64,000 bases of DNA from CALODP01 sp942492055 (GTDB taxonomy: Bacteria > Bacteroidota > Ignavibacteria > Ignavibacteriales > Melioribacteraceae): assembly GCA_942492055.1 (NCBI GenBank), contig CALODP010000023.1, positions 1-64,000 of the forward strand, written 5' to 3'. The position numbers were made by a program, and so were the translations under genes. A model generated the notes under the pieces. The model was not told the origin of the DNA. It saw only the letters and a program-made list of their open reading frames with translations, and did not search any database. Each line of letters begins with the position of its first letter. Within the stretch, counting starts at the first letter, position 1. This document shows positions 16,358 through 24,825 of this stretch, piece by piece.

Positions 16358-19300
16358 ATGAAAAAAGGAAAGTTTTACGAAAGCGACTATGAAGAGGCCC
16401 TAATTGATTTGCTTGAGCAGCAGGGTTGGACATATACCTTTGGCGGTGAGATCGCTCGCAATAACCGGGAAGTATTACTTACCGATGATTTGACCGTTTA
16501 TCTCAAAAAACGATACGATGAATTAACCGATTCGGATATTGAAGAGATTACAAACCACCTGCGTTACACAAGCGGGCAAACCCATTTTGAGTTGCTTCGT
16601 AACACTTACCACCTTATTCGCGATGGGTATCGCTATACACGCAATGGCGATGGCAAAATATTCGACATAGAGTATCTCGATTTTGAACCCGATAACTCAA
16701 ATAATATTTATAGTTGTGTAAATCAGTTTGAAGTAGGCTATGGCCTAAAAGCCGATATTCGCATTCCGGATGTGTTACTTTTTATAAATGGTATTCCCCT
16801 ATGCATCTTTGAACTTAAAAATCCAACCGATACCAATGCAACTATTGCCGATGCTTACGACCAAATTCATAGCCGATACAGAAGAGATATTCCGCACCTA
16901 TTGCGTTACTGCCCACTATCTTGTATAAGTGATGCAACAGTAAACAATACAAAACTAGGAACAACCTACACACCATATAATCACTACTATGCCTGGAAAA
17001 AGATAAATAATGAGGACGAATCAGCCAAACGAGGTGCCGACCAGGTAAAAACCATCGTGGCTGGCGTGTATGAGCCTAATCGCTTTTTAGAGATTATTCG
17101 CGACTATGTTTACTTCCCCGACAAAGAATCGGAGAAAGAAGAAGAGATAGTATGTCGTTATCCTCAGTTTTTTGCTACCCGAATGTTAAGAGAGAGCGTA
17201 CTAAAGGCACACTCCGCTAACAGCCGAAAGGGTGGTACTTACTTTGGTGCAACGGGCTGTGGTAAAACCTATACAATGATGTTTTTGGCTCGTCAGTTAT
17301 CCTTGCGATGCAATGGGCTTGGATCACCTACAATTGTAATGATTGTGGATAGAGACGACCTGCAAACACAAGCGGGAAAACTGTTCCTTCGTTCGGAAGA
17401 GTTTTTATCGTTGGGGGCAGCTAAAATAATTGCCGACAGGCAAGACCTTAAAACGGAAATGTCAATTAGAAAATCTGGCGGATTCTTTATCTGTACTATC
17501 CAAAAGTTCTGTGAAGAGATAGGCGAACTGAATAGACGTAAAAACATTATCTGCTTTTCCGACGAGGCACATCGTTCACAAGTAAAATTGAATAAGCAAC
17601 TAAAATTAAAAGATAGAAAAGAAGAAAGCGACGATAAAAAGGAGACACCTATAGGAGCATTCGTAACAAAACCTTATGCCGAGCATCTTCGTTGCGCCTT
17701 CCCCAATGCCACATTCGTGGGGTTTACAGGTACTCCGATAGAAGAGACTATTCAAGTGTTTGGTGAGGTGGTGGATAGCTATACAATGCAACAATCGGTA
17801 GAAGATGACATTACGGTTGCTTTGAAATATATCCCTCGCATAGCAAATGTTACGCTCGATAGCCAAAAAGCAAAAGAGATAGACGCTTATTACAAACAGT
17901 GTGTTGATGAAGGTGCTACGGAAGAAGATGTGGCATCAAGTAAAAAAGCAATGAGCGCTATGGAAGTGATTCTTGGTGATGATGAACGTTTAGAACGCCT
18001 TGCAAAGGATATTATAGAACACTACACCAATGCTTGTGAAAACAAATCTGATGTAGTACAAAAAGCAATGATTGTATGCAGTAAGCGTAAAATTGGATAC
18101 AAATTACTGCAAAAGTTCAGAGAACAAAAGCCCGAATGGTTTGAAGAGAAGAAGTCGCCAGACGATAGCAAATTAACGGCTGATGAATTAAAGGAACTCT
18201 CTCCAATGCCGGCAATAGCAATGGTTGCTACACGTGGTGCAAATGACCCGGAGGATATGTATAACTACATAGGGGATAAAGCTCGAAACAAAAAGCTTGA
18301 TGATGCATTCAAAATGGAGAATTCAAATTTCCGCATCGTTATAGTTGTCGATATGTGGATTACAGGATTTGACGTTCCTTGTCTATCATTTCTCTATAAC
18401 GACAAACCTCTACAAAAACATTCTCTTATTCAAACAATTAGCCGTGTCAACCGGAAATTTGAAGGCAAAGAATTCGGTTATATTATTGATTATATCGGTA
18501 TTCGCGAAAATATGATGGAGGCAATGCGTAAGTTTGGAGGCGACTCATTTGGCCCGAGCGAAGATGATGTAAAGCAAGCTTTAGAATCTTTAATTATTGA
18601 GTTGAAAATAATCAGTGATGTATTTGCTGATTTTGACATAACTCCATTTACCGATTCAAAGACAACTCCATTGGAGCGATTGGAGTGTTTATCTTCGGCA
18701 GCCGACTACATAATCACACTAACTGAGCAACTTAATCTTAGTAATGAAAAAGATAAGCCCAAAACAGTTAGCGTAAAGACATTCTTTATGGCTCATATAA
18801 GACGACTAAGGTCAGCTTACGACATTTGTCAGCCATCAAATGTGCTTACAAATGAGCAACTCTCCTTATCGCAATGTTTTATGGCGGTGGCTTCTTATAT
18901 CAGAAAAACATCGGGCGATAAACACGATGCTGAAAGTATGAACCTTGTGGTTGAAAAAATGGTTGCAGAAGCCCTGAAATGCAATTCGGTGGTAAATATT
19001 TTAGATACCGATGTTGAAGAGAATATTTTTAGTCCTGAGTTTGTGGAGCAGTTGGACAACATAAAGCTTCCAGCCACCAAACTTGAAGTTTTAATTAAGA
19101 TGCTTCGTAAGGCAATAAAAGAGTACAAGGATACAAATAAAATAGCAGCCGAAAAGTATGAAGAGCTGCTGAATAAAACGCTTGAAGAGTACCATAACAG
19201 AAGGGCAAGTTTATCTTCAGATGAAGCCACTGCAACACAATCAGAGGCAGTAGATTCAATTATTCGAAATGCTACCCGACAGGCTTTGGAGATAATGTCG

Positions 19301-19672
19301 AAGTTAGGAGAAGACAAAGAGAGTTTTAGAAAACTAGGATTGACTTTCGAGGAAAAAGCTTTCTATGATATTCTTATGCACCTACGAGACAAGTATAACT
19401 TTGAGTTTGGTGTGGATAAAAAGGAAGGTAACTTAATTATAAACGATAAATGTAAACGCTTAGCTAAGAAAATTAAAGAACTTATTGATGTGCAATCCTC
19501 GTTTACTGATTGGCTCAACAACAGTAATATAAGAGCAGACCTTAACCAAAAAATATTCATCTGTTTAGTAAAGAATGGTTATCCACCTCAACATAACGAT
19601 GAAGTATTCGATCAAGTAATGGAACAGGTGGAAAATTTCAAACTGTCCAGTCATGAAAAGACTTTACAGTGA
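16358..19672 (+). CDS. hsdR: type I restriction enzyme endonuclease/translocase subunit HsdR
   Basis: A 1104-residue motor and nuclease subunit, full length for the family. The N-terminal PD-(D/E)XK nuclease has Asp138 and the pair Glu152-x-Lys154 (FELK). The superfamily 2 helicase core follows: Walker A GATGCGKT with Lys303, DEAH box at 402-405 (SDEAHRSQ), then FTGTPI and later GFDVP and QTISRVNR motifs of the second RecA-like domain. The C-terminal ~350 residues are helical and should contact the methylase core. No lesion is visible. It is the last gene of the locus; its stop codon is directly followed by the palindromic array. Confidence 0.95.
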   Translation: MKKGKFYESDYEEALIDLLEQQGWTYTFGGEIARNNREVLLTDDLTVYLKKRYDELTDSDIEEITNHLRYTSGQTHFELLRNTYHLIRDGYRYTRNGDGKIFDIEYLDFEPDNSNNIYSCVNQFEVGYGLKADIRIPDVLLFINGIPLCIFELKNPTDTNATIADAYDQIHSRYRRDIPHLLRYCPLSCISDATVNNTKLGTTYTPYNHYYAWKKINNEDESAKRGADQVKTIVAGVYEPNRFLEIIRDYVYFPDKESEKEEEIVCRYPQFFATRMLRESVLKAHSANSRKGGTYFGATGCGKTYTMMFLARQLSLRCNGLGSPTIVMIVDRDDLQTQAGKLFLRSEEFLSLGAAKIIADRQDLKTEMSIRKSGGFFICTIQKFCEEIGELNRRKNIICFSDEAHRSQVKLNKQLKLKDRKEESDDKKETPIGAFVTKPYAEHLRCAFPNATFVGFTGTPIEETIQVFGEVVDSYTMQQSVEDDITVALKYIPRIANVTLDSQKAKEIDAYYKQCVDEGATEEDVASSKKAMSAMEVILGDDERLERLAKDIIEHYTNACENKSDVVQKAMIVCSKRKIGYKLLQKFREQKPEWFEEKKSPDDSKLTADELKELSPMPAIAMVATRGANDPEDMYNYIGDKARNKKLDDAFKMENSNFRIVIVVDMWITGFDVPCLSFLYNDKPLQKHSLIQTISRVNRKFEGKEFGYIIDYIGIRENMMEAMRKFGGDSFGPSEDDVKQALESLIIELKIISDVFADFDITPFTDSKTTPLERLECLSSAADYIITLTEQLNLSNEKDKPKTVSVKTFFMAHIRRLRSAYDICQPSNVLTNEQLSLSQCFMAVASYIRKTSGDKHDAESMNLVVEKMVAEALKCNSVVNILDTDVEENIFSPEFVEQLDNIKLPATKLEVLIKMLRKAIKEYKDTNKIAAEKYEELLNKTLEEYHNRRASLSSDEATATQSEAVDSIIRNATRQALEIMSKLGEDKESFRKLGLTFEEKAFYDILMHLRDKYNFEFGVDKKEGNLIINDKCKRLAKKIKELIDVQSSFTDWLNNSNIRADLNQKIFICLVKNGYPPQHNDEVFDQVMEQVENFKLSSHEKTLQ

Positions 19673-19673
19673 A

Positions 19674-19930
19674 AGTTCCGCCCCCTTAGGAATCGTCCCG
19701 CCACTCTTCGGAATCGTTCCGCCCCTTTCGGAAACATTCCGCCACCCACCGGAAACATTCCGACACCCACCGGAAACGTTCCGCCACCCTTCGGAATCGT
19801 TCCGCTCCTTTCGGAAACATTCCGACACTCTTCGGAATCGTTCCGCCACTCACCGGAAACGTTCCGCCACCCTTCGGAATCGTTCCGCCCCTTTCGGAAT
19901 CGTTCCGACACTCTTCGGAATCGTCCGGCA
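19674..19930. repeat. array of 13-bp palindromes CGGAA-N3-TTCCG with 20/21-bp period
   Basis: Ten perfect palindromes of the form CGGAA-N3-TTCCG start at 19709, 19729, 19750, 19771, 19792, 19812, 19833, 19854, 19875 and 19895, flanked by degenerate copies at 19688 and 19916. The centre triplet is TCG, ACA or ACG. Spacings repeat as 20-21-21-21, giving a higher-order unit of 83 bp present about 2.7 times (from 19709, 19792 and 19875). The spacers are pyrimidine-rich. The array begins two bases after the hsdR stop. Because 83 is not a multiple of three, no reading frame is kept, so it is not a repeat protein gene. Confidence 0.92.
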
Positions 19931-20305
19931 CATTTGCCCTTGTTCTTCTCAGTGGTCTCTGCGTCCTCCGTGGTGTGTCTCTCTTTGGCAATACACCTGA
20001 CTCCGAGTCCATTTCCGATAATTCAGTTCGCAAAGATCTTTAGGCCGACGATTCCGAATATTATCATTGAGAGAAAGATTAGTTTTGCGTTTTTCGAAAC
20101 AGCAATAAAACTATCGCTTGATAGGGGATATAGCTTATTTAATTTTTCGTGTAGATTGGTCATCCGTATCGAAATAGTTTATTGACGAAAGGTAATAAGA
20201 TAATAATCGGTTAATAAAGATGAATGATTAGTTGGGAAAGAAAAGAATAAAAATATTGGGAAAAGTAATGAAATGAAAGCTAAGTAAAGGAATAAAAAAG
20301 AATCG
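19931..20305. other. non-coding spacer between array and tRNA
   Basis: No gene. At about 19950-19980 there is a short CTCAGTGGTCTCTGCGTCC-like stretch that looks like a dispersed repeat fragment seen in many bacterial genomes. The rest is plain AT-rich sequence. No integrase gene or attachment-site repeat is visible next to the tRNA. Confidence 0.4.
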
Positions 20306-20379
<74 letters not shown>

Positions 20380-20612
20380 AGAAAAACAGACCTCAATTAT
20401 AACAAAAACTTCCGAAAAATACAAATGATTTTTCCGGGGAATGAACAAGTAAGATCGAAAAGGATCAATAAAATAGGGGGTATTATAGCTTATGGTTGCC
20501 GGTAAGCCAAGAAAAGATGAGGTGAAAGAGGATATCGCTATAATAAAGATTAATAAAAATGAAAAAAACACGAAATATTTTAGATAAAAGGGAATCTTTT
20601 CCCAAAATAAAT

Positions 20613-20642
20613 TTTGAAAGAAAGATGATTTTGTTATTTTTG
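20613..20642 (+). promoter_or_regulatory. Bacteroidota-type promoter before the NlpC/P60 gene
   Basis: TTTG at 20613-20616 and TATTTTTG at 20635-20642 are separated by 18 bases. They match the Bacteroidota primary sigma consensus (TTTG at -33 and TAnnTTTG at -7). The start codon is 45 bases downstream. Confidence 0.55.
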
Positions 20643-20687
20643 TCCAACTCATAAAATAAATGTCTAATCCAACCAATTGAAGAGCTT

Positions 20688-21899
20688 ATGAAAAAACAAA
20701 ATCTGTTATTAATCCTCGGTTTATTCATAATTCCATCATTATTTTTAAATGCACAAAGTAAAGAGAATATGGACGCAGCAAAAAAAATCATCGAAGAAGT
20801 AAAGGGAAAATACGCTCCCGATAAGAGAGTAGCCTGGTTTGATATCAAACCTCAGATCAAGGAAGAAAAATTAGTATTGAAAGGGAAGACTAATTTGGAA
20901 GAGGCTAAGGCCGAGTTGATTGAGGGACTGAAAAAATCGGGAATCGAAGCAAATGATCAAATAGTAACATTACCTTCGGAAGAGTTGAAAGGAAAGGATT
21001 ACGCCGTAGTAAATTTATCGGTTTGTAATATTCGTTCGGCACCTAAACATTCTGCAGAAATGGCAACTCAGGCAATGCTTGGTACCCCTGTGAAGGTATT
21101 GGATTATGATAAAAACGGTTTTTACCAGATTCAGACTCCTGATGATTATATTTCATGGGTAGACGCTTCCGGTATTGCCAGAAAAACAAAAGATGAATTG
21201 GATGAATGGTATTCCGCAAAGAAAGTAATTTTCATGAAGGAATATGATTTTGTTTATTCAAGACCTGACACCAAATCTTCCAGAGTATCGGATGTTATTA
21301 TGGGAAACATTTTGAAATATGTCGGGGAAGAAGGAGAATTTACCGAAGTTGAATTTCCAGACGGAAGAAGAGCATTTGCGGAGAAGAAATATTGCAAAGA
21401 CTACTCGGAATGGTTAGCGGCCGCAACACCTGAGGCTGAAAGTTTAATCGAGTTAGGCAAATCATATATGGGACTTCCTTACTTATGGGGAGGAACATCA
21501 CCTAAAGCAATGGATTGTAGCGGATTTATGAAAGTTTTATACTTCTTGCACGGAGTAATTCTTGATAGAGACGCGTCACAGCAATATTACAAAGGTGAAT
21601 TAGTTGAAACTGCGAATAATGATTTCAGCAAACTTCAGAAAGGTGATTTGATCTTTTTCGGTAAAAAGGCCAGAAACGGAAAGAAAGAGAGAGCGACTCA
21701 CGTAGCCCTATATATAGGAAACGGTGAATATATACATGAATCGGGAAGAATAAGAATTAATAGTTTGGACAAAGACGCTGATAACTTCAGCGAGTACAGA
21801 TTGAAGAGTTTTTTAGGGGCCAGAAGAGTTATTACCTCTTTGGATAAGAACGGAATAACAACAATAAAAAATAACCCTTATTACAGCGGAGTTAAGTAA
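20688..21899 (+). CDS. secreted NlpC/P60 cysteine peptidase with SH3 domains
   Basis: A 403-residue exported enzyme that cuts peptide bonds in peptidoglycan stems, typically gamma-D-Glu-diaminopimelate. Signal peptide at 1-22 (ending FLNAQ), a short alpha/beta region, two bacterial SH3-like domains (about 105-160 and 180-235), then the NlpC/P60 domain with catalytic MDCSGF (Cys277) and the His of RATHVALYIG, followed by IHESG. This layout matches YkfC-like dipeptidyl peptidases. Its stop codon overlaps the start of the dipeptide epimerase, forming the classic murein-peptide recycling pair: the peptidase would release L-Ala-D-Glu and the epimerase would convert it to L-Ala-L-Glu. Confidence 0.9.
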   Translation: MKKQNLLLILGLFIIPSLFLNAQSKENMDAAKKIIEEVKGKYAPDKRVAWFDIKPQIKEEKLVLKGKTNLEEAKAELIEGLKKSGIEANDQIVTLPSEELKGKDYAVVNLSVCNIRSAPKHSAEMATQAMLGTPVKVLDYDKNGFYQIQTPDDYISWVDASGIARKTKDELDEWYSAKKVIFMKEYDFVYSRPDTKSSRVSDVIMGNILKYVGEEGEFTEVEFPDGRRAFAEKKYCKDYSEWLAAATPEAESLIELGKSYMGLPYLWGGTSPKAMDCSGFMKVLYFLHGVILDRDASQQYYKGELVETANNDFSKLQKGDLIFFGKKARNGKKERATHVALYIGNGEYIHESGRIRINSLDKDADNFSEYRLKSFLGARRVITSLDKNGITTIKNNPYYSGVK

Positions 21900-23035
21900 T
21901 GAAACAGAACAGACGAGATTTTCTGAAAACTTCCGGTATTCTCGCGGGCTCGGCTATAGCTTTTGGTAGTAGTTCCAGTATAATCGCGAAATCAGTTAAT
22001 ATTAAAACAGGCAATTCGAAAATGAAACTAACATTCAGACCTTATACGCTTGAATTGAAGCACGTGTTTACGATCGCTACAAGTTCCAGATCAACAACTC
22101 CTGTAATGCTTACTGAAATAGAGTATGAAGGGGTAACAGGTTACGGTGAAGCTTCAATGCCACCATATTTGGGTGAATCACAAGAGACAGCAGCCAAATT
22201 TTTGGCGAAAGTTGATTTAAGTCAATTCAAAGATCCTTTTGAAATGGAAAAAATATTGGATTATGTCGATTCCATAGAAGAGGGTAATAAAGCAGCTAAA
22301 GCCGCTGTTGATATAGCTTTGCATGATTTGGTAGGAAAGCTTATCGGACAACCTTGGTATAAGATCTGGGGATACGACGCTTCCCTAACACCAAACACTT
22401 CTTATACTATTGGTATTGATACACCGGAAGTTGTTCGCCAAAAAGTAAAAGAAGCAGAAGTTTACAAAGTGATAAAAGTAAAATTAGGTCGAGATACCGA
22501 TAAAGAGATGATTGAGACTATTCGTTCGGTAACAGATAAGCCATTGGTTGTAGATGTTAACCAGGGGTGGAAAGACAAGCATTTTGCTTTGGAAATGATT
22601 CATTGGTTAAAGGAAAGAGGAATAGAGTTTGTCGAGCAGCCAATGCCAAAAACTCAGATTGATGATATGGCATGGTTAACAGAGAATTCTCCGATTCCTA
22701 CAATTGCTGACGAAGCATTGCAGAGAATTCCTGATGTTGTAAAGGCATATGGAGTTTATTCCGGAATTAACATCAAATTGATGAAATGCACCGGTATGAG
22801 AGAAGCTCATAAGATGCTTGATTTGGCCAGAGGCCTGGGAATGAAAGTAATGATCGGTTGTATGACCGAAACTTCATGCGCAATTTCCGCTGCCGCTCAG
22901 TTATCGCCAATGTGTGATTGGGCTGATCTGGATGGAAATCTTTTGATTGGGAATGATATTTATGATGGTGTTAAAGTAATTGACGGTAAAGTAATACTTA
23001 ACGATCGTCCTGGCATCGGAATAAAGAAAATATAG
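21899..23035 (+). CDS. L-Ala-D/L-Glu (dipeptide) epimerase, enolase superfamily
   Basis: A 378-residue enolase-superfamily enzyme. It starts with a twin-arginine signal (NRRDFLKTSG), so it should be exported folded. The barrel has the second-strand lysine pair KVK near residue 192, metal ligands Asp (VVDVNQGW), Glu (EQPM) and Asp (IADEAL), and the opposite-face lysine in IKLMKCTG, the layout of the muconate-lactonizing/dipeptide epimerase subgroup. Location in the periplasm next to an exported peptidase supports action on murein dipeptides. Start overlaps the previous stop by one base; a terminator follows. Confidence 0.88.
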   Translation: MKQNRRDFLKTSGILAGSAIAFGSSSSIIAKSVNIKTGNSKMKLTFRPYTLELKHVFTIATSSRSTTPVMLTEIEYEGVTGYGEASMPPYLGESQETAAKFLAKVDLSQFKDPFEMEKILDYVDSIEEGNKAAKAAVDIALHDLVGKLIGQPWYKIWGYDASLTPNTSYTIGIDTPEVVRQKVKEAEVYKVIKVKLGRDTDKEMIETIRSVTDKPLVVDVNQGWKDKHFALEMIHWLKERGIEFVEQPMPKTQIDDMAWLTENSPIPTIADEALQRIPDVVKAYGVYSGINIKLMKCTGMREAHKMLDLARGLGMKVMIGCMTETSCAISAAAQLSPMCDWADLDGNLLIGNDIYDGVKVIDGKVILNDRPGIGIKKI

Positions 23036-23042
23036 ATTTTAT

Positions 23043-23071
23043 AAGGCCGCATTGAAAAATGTGGCCTTTTT
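23043..23071 (+). terminator. terminator of the peptidase-epimerase operon
   Basis: AAGGCCGCAT / ATGTGGCCTT forms a 10-bp stem (one G-T pair) with loop TGAAAA, followed by TTTTT. It starts 8 bases after the epimerase stop. Confidence 0.85.
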
Positions 23072-23212
23072 CTTATCTCTTACCCCACCAAATCTTTATT
23101 ATCCTGATGCTATTCAGCATACTTTTTTTTATCTTCTTTTTAATCTGATCGTAAGAGGGAAGCGATTGGAAATTCTTCGAAAAAATCATCAAATAAAAAT
23201 ATATAGAATAAG

Positions 23213-23845
23213 ATGAAGTGCCCTTTGTGTAAAAGGATTTACGAGGATGATACGCTCGTCTGTGTCGAGTGTAAAATATCTCTTTGTGAAGAATACTATC
23301 CGACAGAAGAAATAGTAAGCTATGAAGGCTTATTAAGATTACTCGAAGAGAGGGAGGGAAAACTGAAACTTTCCGTAATTACCGAAGAAGTTGAAAAAGA
23401 AAGGAAGTTTTATTTCCCGAAGCTAGGGGTCGGATACGCTTGGGCGCAAAAAGTAAATGTGTTGTATAAAGGAAGAATTCTATTTCAATTAAAGACAGTT
23501 GAGGTGGGTAAGGAGAGTAGTTGGTTTTTCCCCGGCTTCGGGTTCGGTTACGGTTGGGCTCAAAGGATGGTAGGTGAGATAGGGGAGGCAAAGATAAATT
23601 TGGAGACAATAAAGGTAGCGAGAGATAAGAGATGGAATATTCTATCTTTCGGGTTTGGTTACGCATTCGCAAAGGAGATGAAAGGTAGAATCGGCAAGAA
23701 TATTTCAGCTTTTCTGAGATTTGAAGAATCGGAGCGATCAAAAGATTTTCTTTTTCCCGGATTCGGATTCGGATTCGGCTATGAATGGGAAAAAGGGGGT
23801 AGTTTAATGTTATCATTAGAGACCGGAAGAAATGATAGAAAGTAA
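23213..23845 (+). CDS. zinc-ribbon protein with FPGFGFGYGWA repeats, unknown function
   Basis: A 210-residue protein that I do not recognise. Residues 3-20 hold a zinc ribbon (CPLC...CVEC). From about residue 66, a unit of 37-38 residues occurs three times and a fourth time in part: each begins with an aromatic pair and F-G-F-G-Y-x-W/F-A (66-103, 104-140, 141-178, 179-210), continues with a basic residue and Gly-rich turn, and ends in a charged stretch. The tail of another unit may precede residue 66. No signal peptide or membrane helix is seen, so it is probably cytoplasmic and beta-rich. The gene overlaps the next one by 14 bases, so the two products probably work together. Confidence 0.65.
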   Translation: MKCPLCKRIYEDDTLVCVECKISLCEEYYPTEEIVSYEGLLRLLEEREGKLKLSVITEEVEKERKFYFPKLGVGYAWAQKVNVLYKGRILFQLKTVEVGKESSWFFPGFGFGYGWAQRMVGEIGEAKINLETIKVARDKRWNILSFGFGYAFAKEMKGRIGKNISAFLRFEESERSKDFLFPGFGFGFGYEWEKGGSLMLSLETGRNDRK

Positions 23846-24800
23846 TACGAAATATTTTACCATAGCCAAGTCTGAAAGAGGTAAACTGTATCACGCAAGT
23901 GAAGCGCACGGAGGTAGTACGTTTCATTGTCCTTTCTGCAACAATGAGATGGTACTGAAACGGCAAAAAGAAGGAGTTTATGATAGCCATTTTATCCATC
24001 GTATACCTAATAGTAATTGTTCTCCGAAAAAAGTTAATAAACTTGTAAGTAAGTATCTGTTATTTAATAGAATTGATAAGGCGTTAAACAGTGGCGCGTA
24101 TTTGGCATTGGAATGGGTGTGCTATCATTGTGATGAGAATCATAACGGAAATCTATTAAGCTCGATTCATCATATCGAAATGGACTCGAGGGTTGGAGAT
24201 TATTATCCCGAGATTGTTTTATTTAATAAAGAAGGGATTGTGAAGAGTGTAATCCGAATAGTTTCGGGAAAAGGGGTTGCAAGAGATGAATTATATTTTT
24301 ACAGAGAGAACAGTATCGTATTGGTAGAATTCAAATACGGAGAAGATTTGAGTTTAGGGGAATATGAAAAAGAAAAGTTATTCCCGAAATTTGTTGATTA
24401 TTGTTTTAATCCTAAGTGCGAATCGTGCCATCGATATTTGCGAAACACGGAGATGGCTATAACAACGGTTATTTGTCCTTCATGCGGGCGACCTAAAAAA
24501 ATAGCATTAGTAGTGGATAAATATGGAAAACAAGTTTTCTATTACGGTCCGAAATATTTTTCGAAGGAAGAGATAGGGATTGCGCGTATTAAAGGAGTTT
24601 TGATGGAAAGAGTATTCGTAAGTGAGTATAAAAGGGAGCAACTTGTAAATACCTGTGATACTTGCGGATATTATGTATTGGATTCGGAAGTATATGACGA
24701 ATATGAAAAAGAGGAGAATGTAAAGGAATATATAAAGATAGGAATGCACTGTTTGAATTGTTCTCTATCGCAGACAAAAAAAGAGAGCAAAGAACGGTAA
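23832..24800 (+). CDS. CoiA-like multi-zinc-ribbon protein with degenerate nuclease core
   Basis: A 322-residue protein. The N-terminus resembles the CoiA family: a ribbon CPFC followed by SHFIHR, close to the HFRH motif. A core then reads YYPEIVLFNKEG and VIRIVSGKGV, at the places where PD-(D/E)XK nucleases have the catalytic Asp and E-x-K; here those are Glu and an Arg-containing strand, so catalysis is doubtful. Further CxxC pairs follow (CYHC, CESC, CPSC, CDTC, CLNC), suggesting three or four zinc ribbons in all. CoiA proteins assist DNA uptake or recombination; function here is inference. It overlaps the repeat protein upstream. Confidence 0.5.
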   Translation: MIESNTKYFTIAKSERGKLYHASEAHGGSTFHCPFCNNEMVLKRQKEGVYDSHFIHRIPNSNCSPKKVNKLVSKYLLFNRIDKALNSGAYLALEWVCYHCDENHNGNLLSSIHHIEMDSRVGDYYPEIVLFNKEGIVKSVIRIVSGKGVARDELYFYRENSIVLVEFKYGEDLSLGEYEKEKLFPKFVDYCFNPKCESCHRYLRNTEMAITTVICPSCGRPKKIALVVDKYGKQVFYYGPKYFSKEEIGIARIKGVLMERVFVSEYKREQLVNTCDTCGYYVLDSEVYDEYEKEENVKEYIKIGMHCLNCSLSQTKKESKER

Positions 24801-24813
24801 TCACCGTCCTTTG
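24788..24813. terminator. hairpin between convergent genes
   Basis: CAAAG-a-ACGGT, loop AATC, ACCGT-c-CTTTG forms an almost perfect stem overlapping the stop codon of the CoiA-like gene. The opposing MFS gene ends 13 bases further on. There is no strong T-run on either side, so its strength as a terminator is uncertain. Confidence 0.55.
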
Positions 24814-24825
24814 CCTGAAAATATT

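Noticed and set aside
19674..19930. CRISPR array
   Set aside because: Repeats are 13 bp with 7-8 bp spacers that are themselves repeated; no cas gene is present.
19651..20033. Open frames across the palindrome array, reading RNDSEGWRNVSG-like heptads
   Set aside because: The 20/21-bp spacing breaks the frame every few units, overlapping open frames exist on both strands, and the palindrome rather than a codon pattern is conserved.
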